Below, one piece after another: positions 7,730 to 14,563 of a DNA stretch of 30,936 nt. The DNA is from an uncultured Oscillospiraceae bacterium. GTDB lineage: Bacteria > Bacillota > Clostridia > Oscillospirales > Ruminococcaceae. Position 1 is the first letter of the stretch. Every line of letters starts with the position of its first letter. The translations under genes were made by a program, and so were the position numbers. The DNA is taken from positions 1 through 30,936 of the forward strand of contig CAJUMS010000027.1 of assembly GCA_910587465.1 (NCBI GenBank), given 5' to 3'. A model generated the notes under the pieces. It was given only the letters and a program-made list of their open reading frames with translations. It ran no database searches and was not told the DNA's origin.

Positions 7730-8836
7730 ATGAATGTAATAAAAATATTGCTCTCCGTCGTTTTAACGGTGGTTTTGACACTGATTTTCTCCCCGGCTGC
7801 CAGCGCAGAGGATATTGACTTCGGTCAGGAACAGATATCGGAGGCGCTCCCCGACAATGCGCGTGAGGTTCTGGAGAGCGAGGGGATAACTCCCGACAAT
7901 TCGGGAGCGCTGAATTTATCGTTCGGCGGAGTTCTCGGCGAAATATGGGAGCTGTTTAAATCGAACGTTACAAAGCCCTTTGCACTGCTTTGCTCGCTGT
8001 GCGGAGTTGTATTATTTTGCGCTATTGCCGAAAGCATGTGCGAGGCTGGAAATATGAAAGGCGTTCTGTCCGCAGTGGGCGTGCTGTGCGGCGCGGGGAT
8101 TGCTGCGTCGGCGGTGTACGAGGTTCTCGACGGCACTCTGGGACTGCTGAGCGCGGCGGCAAATTTTATGCTGGTTTTTATTCCTTCGTTTACGGCGATA
8201 TCGGCGGTGCTCGGTCACGTCACGACTGCGACGGCGGTCAATTCGGCGGCGCTCGCGGCAACTCAGCTGTTTTCGCAGTTAGCCGTGAACTTTCTCGCGC
8301 CGCTTTGCGGTACGATCATCGGGGTATCGACGGCGGGAGCGGTTCACCCTCAGATGAAGCTGGACAAGCTCGGAGAGCTGATAAAAAAATTTGTTGTGTG
8401 GGGATTAACGTTGATAATGACGGTTTTTATGAGCGTGCTCTCGGCGCAGACGCTTGTAGCTTCGGCGGCGGATAATACCGCGATAAAGGCGGCGAAGTTT
8501 ATGGTCTCACAGGGCGTACCGATAGTCGGGGGAACCATCTCCGATGCGGTCAATACGCTCGGCAGCAGCCTGACGATGCTCAAAAGCAGTGTGGGAACTT
8601 ACGGTATAATAGCGGTCGCGGTGATGATATTGCCGGCGCTGATAAGCCTGATGTGTTACAGAGCGGCGCTGGTCTGCTCGGAATATATGGCGGAGATGTT
8701 TGGACTGAAGGAGCTGACCGCGCTGCTGAAAAGCTGCGGAGCGGCGATGACGATAATAATCGCGGTGACGGTGTGCTTTCTGCTGCTGAATACCTTGGCG
8801 GCGGCGCTGCTGTTGGCGATAACGGGGACGGTGTAA
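7730..8836 (+). CDS. spoIIIAE: Stage III sporulation protein AE
   Basis: Polytopic membrane protein of 368 residues, the largest integral component of the SpoIIIA channel. It begins with a signal peptide (MNVIKILLSVVLTVVLTLIF, then SPAASAED as a likely cleavage region). A short extracytoplasmic stretch is followed by several hydrophobic helices, including FALLCSLCGVVLFCAI, a Gly/Ala-rich core and the final ITIIIAVTVCFLLLNTLAAALL-type segment. The ATG at 7730 follows a 61-nt gap with AAAAAGGA upstream. Length and architecture match the family. Confidence 0.93.
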   Translation: MNVIKILLSVVLTVVLTLIFSPAASAEDIDFGQEQISEALPDNAREVLESEGITPDNSGALNLSFGGVLGEIWELFKSNVTKPFALLCSLCGVVLFCAIAESMCEAGNMKGVLSAVGVLCGAGIAASAVYEVLDGTLGLLSAAANFMLVFIPSFTAISAVLGHVTTATAVNSAALAATQLFSQLAVNFLAPLCGTIIGVSTAGAVHPQMKLDKLGELIKKFVVWGLTLIMTVFMSVLSAQTLVASAADNTAIKAAKFMVSQGVPIVGGTISDAVNTLGSSLTMLKSSVGTYGIIAVAVMILPALISLMCYRAALVCSEYMAEMFGLKELTALLKSCGAAMTIIIAVTVCFLLLNTLAAALLLAITGTV

Positions 8837-8837
8837 G

Positions 8838-8962
8838 GTATACGACCCCCTTTAATCTATGATATCTTTGCGAAGATTCCGCGCCTATTACTTCGTCAAA
8901 GTTCCTTGTACTAGGCGCGGTCTCTCCGCAAATCTATTCATATATCAAAGGGGGTTGTATAC
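8838..8962. repeat. 125-bp inverted-repeat element in the spoIIIAE-spoIIIAF gap
   Basis: The whole gap can fold on itself. The ends are GTATAC (8838-8843) and GTATAC (8957-8962); next to them ACCCCCTTT (8845-8853) pairs with AAAGGGGGT (8947-8955). Further in, TTTGCG pairs with CGCAAA, and CCGCGCCTA (8879-8887) pairs perfectly with TAGGCGCGG (8912-8920) around a loop of 24 nt. It has no T-run and no protein-like reading frame of its own. The G-run 8950-8954 is the only plausible ribosome binding site for spoIIIAF. It could be a small non-autonomous mobile repeat or a regulatory RNA fold. Confidence 0.8.
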
Positions 8963-8966
8963 AAAA

Positions 8967-9434
8967 ATGAAGTTTTTGTCGACCATATGTATTTCCGCGA
9001 TATGTACGGCGCTGTTCAGAATGCTGGTTCCCGAAAACAAGTACGCTAAGCAGATATCGCTGCTTATTGCGGCAGTGTTTCTGCTGACGGGGATAACGGC
9101 GGTAACGGGCGCGGAGATAGACCTTAGTGTGCGGGATTATGATATAAACACGGACGGCGGCTATACGGGCATGACCGCCGACGTTAGCGAAAACCTGCAG
9201 AAGAAGATAAGCAAGGATATGTCTGACAGGCTGTACTCGCTGTTGGGGGAGCACGAAATTTATCCCGAAGAAATTCATGTTATCGTTAATATTTCGGGTT
9301 TGTACAGCATAAATATTACACAGGTAAAGCTCGTCTTCGGCGGGGGAGAGCATGCGGCGGCAGCAGCGGCTACAGAGCTGATCTCGCGTGAGCTTTCGGA
9401 GGATATAAAAATAACGGCGGAGGTAAAGGAGTGA
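8967..9434 (+). CDS. spoIIIAF: Stage III sporulation protein AF
   Basis: Channel component of 155 residues with two N-terminal membrane helices (about 4-18 and 28-45, the second LLIAAVFLLTGITAVTGA) and a soluble alpha/beta domain of the ring-building type (IHVIVNISGLYSINITQVKLVF). The frame is open upstream through the inverted repeat, but the family start is the ATG at 8967 (MKFLSTICISAICTALFRML). The likely Shine-Dalgarno GGGGG at 8950-8954 is 12 nt away and lies in the 3' arm of the inverted repeat. Its stop overlaps the spoIIIAG start. Confidence 0.9.
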   Translation: MKFLSTICISAICTALFRMLVPENKYAKQISLLIAAVFLLTGITAVTGAEIDLSVRDYDINTDGGYTGMTADVSENLQKKISKDMSDRLYSLLGEHEIYPEEIHVIVNISGLYSINITQVKLVFGGGEHAAAAAATELISRELSEDIKITAEVKE

Positions 9435-9967
9435 GGTTATCGGAGCGATTAAAGGAGTTTCTGCTCGGGGATAAGGGCAGAAGGATCGTTGTTGCGGGAG
9501 CGGTCGCAGTAATGCTGTTATTGCTGCTGAGTACCGTTTCCTGCGGCGACGGCGGAAAAAAGAGCGTTGCCGAGCCTTACGCCGCAAGCGAAAGCGCCGC
9601 CGAGATCGAGCGGGAGCTTGAACAGCGGCTGGTAAGCCTTATATCACGTATTGACGGCGCGGGTGAGGTGACGGTAATGGTGACGCTGGATACGGTCTCG
9701 CAGAGGGTGTACGAAAAGGACACCAAGTCGGAGAGCTCGTCGAAAAGCGATGCCGACGGCAGCTCGCAGAGTGCGGGCAGCGAAACGGAGGTGGTGCTCG
9801 CGGGCAGCACCAAGGAGCCGTTGCAGGTCGGCACAGTGCAGCCGAAGGTTCGCGGTGCGGCGGTGGTGTGCTCGGGCGCGGGCGACCCCGTAGTCAAGGA
9901 GCGTGTCGCAAATACGGTCGCAAAGGCGCTGAATATCGGGCTGTCTAAGGTTTATGTGACCTGTTAG
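9431..9967 (+). CDS. spoIIIAG: Stage III sporulation protein AG
   Basis: Forms the large ring of the mother-cell part of the feeding channel (structure known for the Bacillus protein). The 178-residue protein has one N-terminal membrane helix (VVAGAVAVMLLLLLSTVSC), a ring-building domain split by a Ser-rich insertion (SESSSKSDADGSSQSAGS), and the C-terminal VRGAAVVCSGAGDPVVKERV motif typical of SpoIIIAG. GTG start at 9431 overlaps the spoIIIAF stop (GTGA), with GGAGGTAAAGGA just before it. The last codons and the stop lie within a strong hairpin. Confidence 0.93.
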   Translation: MRLSERLKEFLLGDKGRRIVVAGAVAVMLLLLLSTVSCGDGGKKSVAEPYAASESAAEIERELEQRLVSLISRIDGAGEVTVMVTLDTVSQRVYEKDTKSESSSKSDADGSSQSAGSETEVVLAGSTKEPLQVGTVQPKVRGAAVVCSGAGDPVVKERVANTVAKALNIGLSKVYVTC

Positions 9968-9995
9968 GTTAAATGTAACCTAACAGGCGGCACAT
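9954..9995 (+). repeat. Long hairpin over the spoIIIAG stop codon
   Basis: CCTGTTAGGTTA (9960-9971) pairs perfectly with TAACCTAACAGG (9976-9987) around AATG, and ATGTG (9954-9958) can extend the stem with CACAT (9991-9995). The TAG stop (9965-9967) is inside the stem. No T-run follows, so this is not an ordinary intrinsic terminator. The remaining gap up to spoIIIAH (9996-10190) holds no gene or feature I recognise apart from the ribosome binding site. Confidence 0.7.
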
Positions 9996-10190
9996 GGCAA
10001 AGCAGGCAAGGCACGTGAAACGTGACCGATGACGGCTTTACTTTTAAAACATTTAACTATACGTAACTAAGTGGGATGCAGTTTGGGCGCGCTTAGTAAA
10101 CAGCTGCGTAATGTGGCTTGGCTGCCGCAGACGACCTCGAAGCGGACGTTTGCGCGGTGCGGGATTTTGCTTTTTAATCAGGAGGTTTTT

Positions 10191-10733
10191 ATGAAGAGAT
10201 TAAATTTGATCATCGGGAAGAAGCAGATAGCGATAGCATCGCTGACGGTGCTGCTGGGCGCAGCGGTGGCAGTGAACTTTATCGTGTCGTCGGGGAAAAA
10301 GGACGAGGTAACTCCGCCCACGACACAGGTTGGCGGCAGCGCGAACTACGGCGATACGTCGTTCGTATCCAATGACGCGGGCGGTGACGCATACTTCGCG
10401 CAGGCAAGGCTGGATAAGCAGCAGACCCGCGACGAGGCGGCGCAGGTAATCGCGAGTATGTATAACGGCGGTGATATGACCAAGGACGAGTTGACGGTAG
10501 TCGAGACGAACGCGCAGAATTTGAGCAGCGTGATTGAGAGCGAAAACAAGATCGAAACGCTGTTGAAAGCGCAGGGTTTCGCGGACGCGCTGTGCTATCT
10601 GAGCGACAGCGGCGCGAATATCATTGTTAAGACGGACGGTCTGGACGCGGCGGGTGCGGCGAAGATAAAGTCTACACTGCTGTCGGAGGTTGAGGTCGCG
10701 AGTGATAATATCACTATCGTTGAGGTGAAATAA
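10191..10733 (+). CDS. spoIIIAH: Stage III sporulation protein AH
   Basis: Mother-cell membrane protein whose outer YscJ/FliF-like ring-building domain docks with SpoIIQ in the forespore membrane. The 180-residue protein has one N-terminal membrane helix (IAIASLTVLLGAAVAVNFIV), a low-complexity linker (about 35-65), a helical region (AYFAQARLDKQQTRDEAAQ) and the C-terminal ring domain ending DNITIVEVK. A GTG at 10071 is in frame, but the ATG at 10191 has a perfect AGGAGG at 10180-10185. It is separated from spoIIIAG by an unusual gap of 223 bp. Confidence 0.93.
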   Translation: MKRLNLIIGKKQIAIASLTVLLGAAVAVNFIVSSGKKDEVTPPTTQVGGSANYGDTSFVSNDAGGDAYFAQARLDKQQTRDEAAQVIASMYNGGDMTKDELTVVETNAQNLSSVIESENKIETLLKAQGFADALCYLSDSGANIIVKTDGLDAAGAAKIKSTLLSEVEVASDNITIVEVK

Positions 10734-10739
10734 AAAGTT

Positions 10740-10774
10740 GCCGCAGCCTTGTACGGGGCTGCGGCTTTCGTTTT
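10740..10774. terminator. Bidirectional terminator after spoIIIAH and spoVM
   Basis: GCCGCAGCC (10740-10748) pairs with GGCTGCGGC (10757-10765). A T-rich tail follows on plus, and on minus the stem is followed by AACTTTTT. It ends the spoIIIA operon and the converging spoVM transcript. Confidence 0.88.
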
Positions 10775-10781
10775 ACGGTCA

Positions 10782-10868
10782 TTATGTCATCTCGGATTTT
10801 TTTATGCCGAACATCAGCCTGAGAAAGCCGACAAACATTTTCGGGCTTTTTACTACGACCACTTTCAT
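10782..10868 (-). CDS. spoVM: Stage V sporulation protein M, 28 residues
   Basis: Tiny amphipathic-helix protein that recognises the convex forespore membrane and anchors SpoIVA for coat assembly; also known to inhibit FtsH in Bacillus. The product starts MKVVVVKSPKMFVGFLRL and ends MFGIKKSEMT. This matches the Bacillus pattern, recalled as MKFYTIKLPKFLGGIVRAML, in the N-terminal MK, the helix-kinking proline at position 9, the Gly at 14, the Arg at 17 and the basic end. The ATG at 10868 is preceded by GAGAGGAG at good spacing. It follows the small membrane-protein gene by 14 nt, probably as one transcript. Confidence 0.88.
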   Translation of the reverse strand: MKVVVVKSPKMFVGFLRLMFGIKKSEMT

Positions 10869-10882
10869 ATGTAACGCTCCTC

Positions 10883-11056
10883 TCACAGTCTTAAAAGGAA
10901 GATTCCCAGCACTATCAACAGAACGGCTATAACGAACAGCATGACCTTAAGCGAAAAGAACGACAAACACATGAGCGCTCCCAGAAATGCCGCAATAGCA
11001 AGCACAACGCCAGCTCCCGCGCCGCAGCGTTTTCTTCGTCTTTTCGGTCCGCGCAT
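10883..11056 (-). CDS. Small basic membrane protein upstream of spoVM
   Basis: A 57-residue protein (60 if the upstream GTG at 11065 is used). It has a basic head MRGPKRRRKRCGAGAG and two hydrophobic stretches (VVLAIAAFLGALMCLSFF and VMLFVIAVLLIVLGIFLL). AAAGGCGG lies 8 nt before the ATG at 11056. It has no recognised family. Its place directly before spoVM, with the spoVM ribosome binding site starting just after its stop, suggests co-expression during sporulation; that is inference. No clear sporulation promoter could be picked out between it and the divergent asp23 promoter. Confidence 0.7.
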   Translation of the reverse strand: MRGPKRRRKRCGAGAGVVLAIAAFLGALMCLSFFSLKVMLFVIAVLLIVLGIFLLRL

Positions 11057-11147
11057 ATCGTTCACCGCCTTTCCGCTGATTTTACCTGTTCTAATCGCAT
11101 TTTATTCCAAAAAATGAATTTGGTTACAGTTTTCTTTAAAAAAGGAC

Positions 11148-11176
11148 TTGTTTATTATTGGCATTTGTGGTATAAT
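11148..11176 (+). promoter_or_regulatory. Extended -10 sigma-A promoter of the asp23-recN operon
   Basis: TTGTTT (11148-11153), a 17-bp gap and TATAAT (11171-11176), with TGG directly before the -10 box (an extended -10 element). Transcription would start near 11183. Confidence 0.75.
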
Positions 11177-11352
11177 AATAAAGTATAAGGAAAAATGTGG
11201 CTCGATTGCCGGCTAAATGCCGACAGTTTAGTTTGGCTGTTAGTCAACAGTCAATACTGAGATTGTAGCAGTTTGCAGTGTTTAATTAAGTGCAAGCATA
11301 ATGGGTGCAGTGAGCGGAGCAAAGGCGAACGGAGCGACTGAAGCGGAGCGTG

Positions 11353-11377
11353 GCTCGCCGAAATTGCGGAGCTTTTT
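11353..11377 (+). terminator. Terminator-like hairpin inside the asp23 leader
   Basis: GCTCGC (11353-11358) pairs with GCGGAGC (11366-11372) with one bulged G and a 7-nt loop, followed by TTTTT (11373-11377). It is a modest stem, more like an attenuator than a full stop. Confidence 0.5.
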
Positions 11378-11466
11378 AAATCATTAAGCACAGTCAACAT
11401 TTGAATGAGAAGTAAATAAGCTCTTGTCAACATTTTGGGGTAAGCCGATATTGCGGAGCTTTTTAA
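11357..11466 (+). repeat. Near-perfect direct repeat in the asp23 leader
   Basis: The 23-bp segment 11357-11379 recurs at 11444-11466 with one A/T difference. Both copies contain ATTGCGGAGCTTTTTAA, and GTCAACATTT or a near copy lies between them twice. The second copy runs straight into the asp23 ribosome binding site. Confidence 0.8.
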
Positions 11467-11478
11467 TCAGGAGGAAAT

Positions 11479-11850
11479 ATGGAAACATCAAAAAAGCATA
11501 CCTCTGGGAGCATAAAGGTCTCCGAGGAGGTCATTCTGAAGATCGCGGAGACCGCGGCGTGCGAGATTGAGGGCGTTGCCGTAAAGGGTCAGCGGCTTGA
11601 GGCTCCGTCGGCGATTTCGAAATTCAGGGGTCCCGTCCGCGCGAGGATACTCGGTGAAGCGGCGGCAATAAAGTTTGAAATCTCGGTCATTGACGGATAC
11701 AACGCCGTAAAGGTCGCGGAGAGCATACAGCGCAGCGTAAAGAGCGCCGTGCAGAATATGACGGGCTTTACGGTAACGAAGGTGGACGTTAATATCGCCG
11801 GGATAAGCTATAATATGGAAAACGAAAGTCCTGCCGCGGAGGAAAATTAA
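11479..11850 (+). CDS. Asp23/Gls24 (YqhY-like) family protein
   Basis: A 123-residue protein of the DUF322/Asp23 family. In Bacillus the relative YqhY is linked to acetyl-CoA carboxylase control, and in Staphylococcus Asp23 is a membrane-associated stress protein. The pattern GSIKVSEEVILKIAETAACEIEGV and the C-terminal V-N-I-A-G-I are characteristic. The AGGAGG at 11469-11474 precedes the ATG at 11479. It is the first gene of the operon, next to nusB as in Bacillus, but here the accB-accC genes that normally precede it are absent. Confidence 0.9.
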   Translation: METSKKHTSGSIKVSEEVILKIAETAACEIEGVAVKGQRLEAPSAISKFRGPVRARILGEAAAIKFEISVIDGYNAVKVAESIQRSVKSAVQNMTGFTVTKVDVNIAGISYNMENESPAAEEN

Positions 11851-11851
11851 G

Positions 11852-12262
11852 ATGAGTGAAAAGTTAAGCCGCCCCGAGATTCGCGAGGGGGCGTTTCTGG
11901 TATTGTATCAGCTGCTTTTCGGTACAACTCTTGAGGAGATCGACGAGCTGAATGCCGAGGCATTCGATATGGCGAAAAACGAACAGACGGACGAGATTGT
12001 AAAGGGAGTGCTCGAGCATGATGAGGAGCTGCGTGATATAATCGCGAAGTATTCTACGTCGAGGTCTGTGTCCCGTATTGCTAAGGTGAATATGATAATA
12101 CTTAAAATTGCTGTTTATGAGATGAAATATTGTGAGAGAGTTCCAAACGCCGCCGCGATAAACGAGGCTGTGGAGCTGGCGAAGAAGTATTCTCTGAAAG
12201 CGGACAGCGGATTTATAAACGGAATACTCAATTCGTATATGAGGGAGCTTGAAAATGCTTGA
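11852..12262 (+). CDS. nusB: Transcription antitermination factor NusB
   Basis: RNA-binding factor that, with NusE (S10), supports antitermination on rRNA operons. The 136-residue protein is all-helical, with the N-terminal SRPEIREGAFLVLYQLLF (the R-x-x-A-x-x-x-LY-x-x motif). The C-terminal family signature is VPNAAAINEAVELAKKY followed by GFINGILN. Its ATG is one base after the asp23 stop, and GCGGAGGAAAA serves as ribosome binding site. It overlaps xseA by 8 nt. Confidence 0.95.
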   Translation: MSEKLSRPEIREGAFLVLYQLLFGTTLEEIDELNAEAFDMAKNEQTDEIVKGVLEHDEELRDIIAKYSTSRSVSRIAKVNMIILKIAVYEMKYCERVPNAAAINEAVELAKKYSLKADSGFINGILNSYMRELENA

Positions 12263-13475
12263 CGACGGTACTATGGTTTTGTCCGTAAAGGAGTTTACGG
12301 AGCAGGTCGAGGACGCGCTGACAGGCTGTCCTTCACTGTGCGGTATTGGCGTGTGCGGCGAGGTGACAAAAATCACGGTGCAGCATAAGAGCGCGTATAT
12401 GGACTGGATATTCTTTTCGCTTCGCGAGGGGGAGGGTAGAGATGAGTGCTCCCTGCGCGTTGCAGTATTCAAAAGCGTGACAAGACTTACCTATCTTCCG
12501 CAGGAGGGCGACGAGGTTATCGTGCTCGGAAGCGTGTCGATAAGCCGCAAGCAAAGCTCGTATCAGATAAAGGGCGAGGATATTATCCCGTACGGCGAGG
12601 GCGCAAGAGCGGCGGCTTTGCAGCTTTTGACGGAGCGTCTGCGCAATGAGGGTCTTTTTAATCAACACCGTCCGCTGCCGCGCTTTCCGAGGAGAATAGC
12701 GGTGGTGACTTCGCCTACGGGCGCGGTGTGGCATGATATCTGCGACAAGGTCGCGGCTACGTTTCCCGCATTGACGCTTGTGTGCGTTCCCGCGCAGGTA
12801 CAGGGCGCGAACGCCGTGCCTTCGCTGGTGAACGCGGTGCAAAGGGCGCAGACGGTTGGCGCGGACGTGATAATTATCGCGCGCGGCGGCGGCTCAAAAG
12901 AGGATTTGGACTGCTTCAACTCGGAGGAGCTCGCAAGGGTGATATACGCGTCAACGATACCGACGGTGAGCGCTGTGGGGCATGAGGTCGACCATTCGCT
13001 TTCGGACGATGTCGCGGACGTAAGCGCTTCAACGCCTACATCGGCGGCGGTCATCGTAACTCGGGAGGCTGCGATGGAGGCGGCAAGGCTCGACGGGATA
13101 GAGCAGTATTTTCACAGCGAGATGAAGAAGCTCATCGAACGCCGCGAAAGACAGCTTGTGCTGCTTGAAAAGGACGTTCAGCTCAACTCTCCGAAGAACC
13201 GTATACTGCGGTGGGAGCAGAGCTTATCTCAATTTTCGGAGAGTATCTCACATTCGATACACAGAAAACTTGACAATTCCGAGCACGCTCTGCAAAAGTA
13301 CGCGCAGTCGGTTTCCGATCTTAATCCCATGTCGATATTGTCGCGCGGATATTCAACGGCTACGCATAACGGAAAAACGGTAAGGAGCGCTTCGGATCTT
13401 TCTGTGGGCGATGTTATTGACGTAACATTCAATAAGGGCAGCGTTTCGGCTGCCGTAAAGGAAGTAAAGGATTGA
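12255..13475 (+). CDS. xseA: Exodeoxyribonuclease VII large subunit
   Basis: Catalytic subunit of the single-strand exonuclease ExoVII, which makes short oligonucleotides during repair. In this 406-residue protein an N-terminal OB-fold DNA-binding domain (about 1-105) precedes the catalytic core. The core includes RIAVVTSPTGAVWHDI, IIIARGGGSKEDLDCFNSEE and VSAVGHEVDHSLSDDVADVSASTPTSAA; a long coiled-coil follows, then the C-terminal LNPMSILSRGYS motif. The ATG at 12255 has GGGAG 7 nt upstream and is preferred over the in-frame TTG at 12249. folD, which lies before xseA in Bacillus, is missing here. Confidence 0.96.
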   Translation: MLDDGTMVLSVKEFTEQVEDALTGCPSLCGIGVCGEVTKITVQHKSAYMDWIFFSLREGEGRDECSLRVAVFKSVTRLTYLPQEGDEVIVLGSVSISRKQSSYQIKGEDIIPYGEGARAAALQLLTERLRNEGLFNQHRPLPRFPRRIAVVTSPTGAVWHDICDKVAATFPALTLVCVPAQVQGANAVPSLVNAVQRAQTVGADVIIIARGGGSKEDLDCFNSEELARVIYASTIPTVSAVGHEVDHSLSDDVADVSASTPTSAAVIVTREAAMEAARLDGIEQYFHSEMKKLIERRERQLVLLEKDVQLNSPKNRILRWEQSLSQFSESISHSIHRKLDNSEHALQKYAQSVSDLNPMSILSRGYSTATHNGKTVRSASDLSVGDVIDVTFNKGSVSAAVKEVKD

Positions 13476-13479
13476 TATT

Positions 13480-13656
13480 GTGGATTTTGAAAAGGAAATG
13501 AAAAGACTTGCGGATATTTCGGAGAAGATGAAAGCTGCCGATCTGCCGCTTGACGAGTCTATGAAGCTTTATACGGAAGCGGTCGAGCTTACAAAGAAGC
13601 TCAAGGAATACATTGACGGCGCTAAGCTCACCGTTGAAAAGTTAGAGGAACAGTAA
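13480..13656 (+). CDS. xseB: Exodeoxyribonuclease VII small subunit, 58 residues
   Basis: Small helical subunit that binds along the XseA coiled-coil and controls its activity. The product begins MDFEKEMKRLADISEKM and contains DLPLDESMKLYTEAVELTKK, the usual LEE-x-x-x-x-FE-x-G-x-x-L-like helix pair, ending TVEKLEEQ. It starts with GTG at 13480, 4 nt after xseA, with AAAGGA upstream; its TAA overlaps the ispA ATG as TAATG. Length is slightly short (usually 60-80 residues). Confidence 0.93.
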   Translation: MDFEKEMKRLADISEKMKAADLPLDESMKLYTEAVELTKKLKEYIDGAKLTVEKLEEQ

Positions 13657-14543
13657 TGAACGTTAAGGAAGTGCTTGCGGACTACGCGGAAATGACCGAG
13701 GAGGCGCTTTGGAAGTATCTCCCCGAGGTGGAGTGCCTGCAAAAAAGCGTTGCGGACGCGGCGCGGTACAGTCTGTCGGCGGGAGGGAAGAGAATTCGTC
13801 CCGCGCTCGTTATGGAGTTCTGCCGCGTGTGCGGAGGTGAACCCGAAAATGCTCTTCCCGCAGCGTGCGCTATCGAGATGCTGCATACGTTCTCGCTGAT
13901 TCATGACGATCTGCCGTGCATGGACGATGACGATATGCGCCGCGGAAAGCCGTCATGTCACAAGGCATACGGCGAGGCAACGGCTGTTCTCGCGGGTGAC
14001 GCTCTGGCGATCTTGCCGTTTCAGATAATCGCTGAGGCGGGTTTGAAAAAAACGTTATCGCAGGATGCAGCGTTGAAGATAATAAAGCTGCTTGCGGAGC
14101 TTTCGGGAGTTTCGGGAATGATAGGCGGTCAGACTGTTGATCTCGAAAACGAAGGCAAGCAGCCGCCCGTCGGCGTTATCCTCGAGATGTACCGAATGAA
14201 AACGGGCGCGCTGCTTGAATTCTGCTGCAAGGCGGGGTGTATAGCGGCGGGCGCGGGAGCTGATAAGCAGCTTTCGGCGGGAAGCTATGGTCAGCGGCTG
14301 GGACTGGCGTTTCAGATAGTCGACGATATCCTTGATGTTACCGCAAACGAAAAGCTTCTCGGAAAGCCGGTCGGCAGCGACAAAGCGGACGGGAAGTATA
14401 CTTACGTCACAGCGGTCGGTCTCGAAAAGGCCCGCGAACAGGCAAAGTCGCTCACTGTGCAGGCAGTAGAGCTGCTCGCTGATTTCGATGACAATGAATT
14501 TCTTGTCGAATTTACAAACTTGCTTTTAAATCGTCAATATTGA
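13656..14543 (+). CDS. ispA: Polyprenyl (farnesyl/geranyl) diphosphate synthase
   Basis: Prenyl chain-elongating enzyme that joins isopentenyl diphosphate to allylic diphosphates, supplying farnesyl diphosphate. The 295-residue protein has the first aspartate-rich motif DDLPCMDDD (84-92) and the second DDILD (223-227), GGKRIRP for diphosphate binding, and GGQTVDLENEGK. The residues just before the first motif (MLHTFSLIH) fit a short-chain synthase. Together with dxs downstream it groups isoprenoid supply in this operon. The start is fixed by the TAATG overlap with xseB. Confidence 0.94.
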   Translation: MNVKEVLADYAEMTEEALWKYLPEVECLQKSVADAARYSLSAGGKRIRPALVMEFCRVCGGEPENALPAACAIEMLHTFSLIHDDLPCMDDDDMRRGKPSCHKAYGEATAVLAGDALAILPFQIIAEAGLKKTLSQDAALKIIKLLAELSGVSGMIGGQTVDLENEGKQPPVGVILEMYRMKTGALLEFCCKAGCIAAGAGADKQLSAGSYGQRLGLAFQIVDDILDVTANEKLLGKPVGSDKADGKYTYVTAVGLEKAREQAKSLTVQAVELLADFDDNEFLVEFTNLLLNRQY

Positions 14544-14563
14544 CGGAGGATATTGCTTAAAAA

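Larger units (their letters stand above)
11183..11478 (+). other. Structured leader of about 295 nt before asp23 (candidate small RNA)
   Basis: This long untranslated stretch holds no recognisable gene. It contains several hairpins: a 9-bp helix in which 11233-11241 pairs with 11246-11254, a TTGCA/TGCAA helix near 11273, and a purine-rich GC segment (11311-11360) with repeated GGAGCG/CGGAGC words. A terminator-like hairpin ends at 11377, so a short RNA of about 195 nt (11183-11377) could be released. I do not recognise a known riboswitch class; its size resembles 6S RNA, but I could not fold it into the 6S form. Confidence 0.45.

Noticed and set aside
8859..8966. 36-codon N-terminal extension of spoIIIAF through the inverted repeat
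   Set aside because: The extra sequence is not like SpoIIIAF, and the ATG at 8967 begins the expected membrane helix.
10071..10190. 40-codon N-terminal extension of spoIIIAH from a GTG
   Set aside because: No ribosome binding site and no family match, while ATG 10191 has a perfect AGGAGG.
10738..10932. 64-codon frame on plus after spoIIIAH
   Set aside because: It runs through a terminator and antisense to spoVM, and its translation has no features.
11311..11372. CRISPR-like short repeats in the asp23 leader (GGAGCG words)
   Set aside because: The words are short, irregular and without spacers of even length; it is better seen as GC-rich repetitive leader sequence.
11183..11377. 6S RNA
   Set aside because: The size fits, but I could not build the long rod with a central bubble, so I left it as an unassigned leader RNA.
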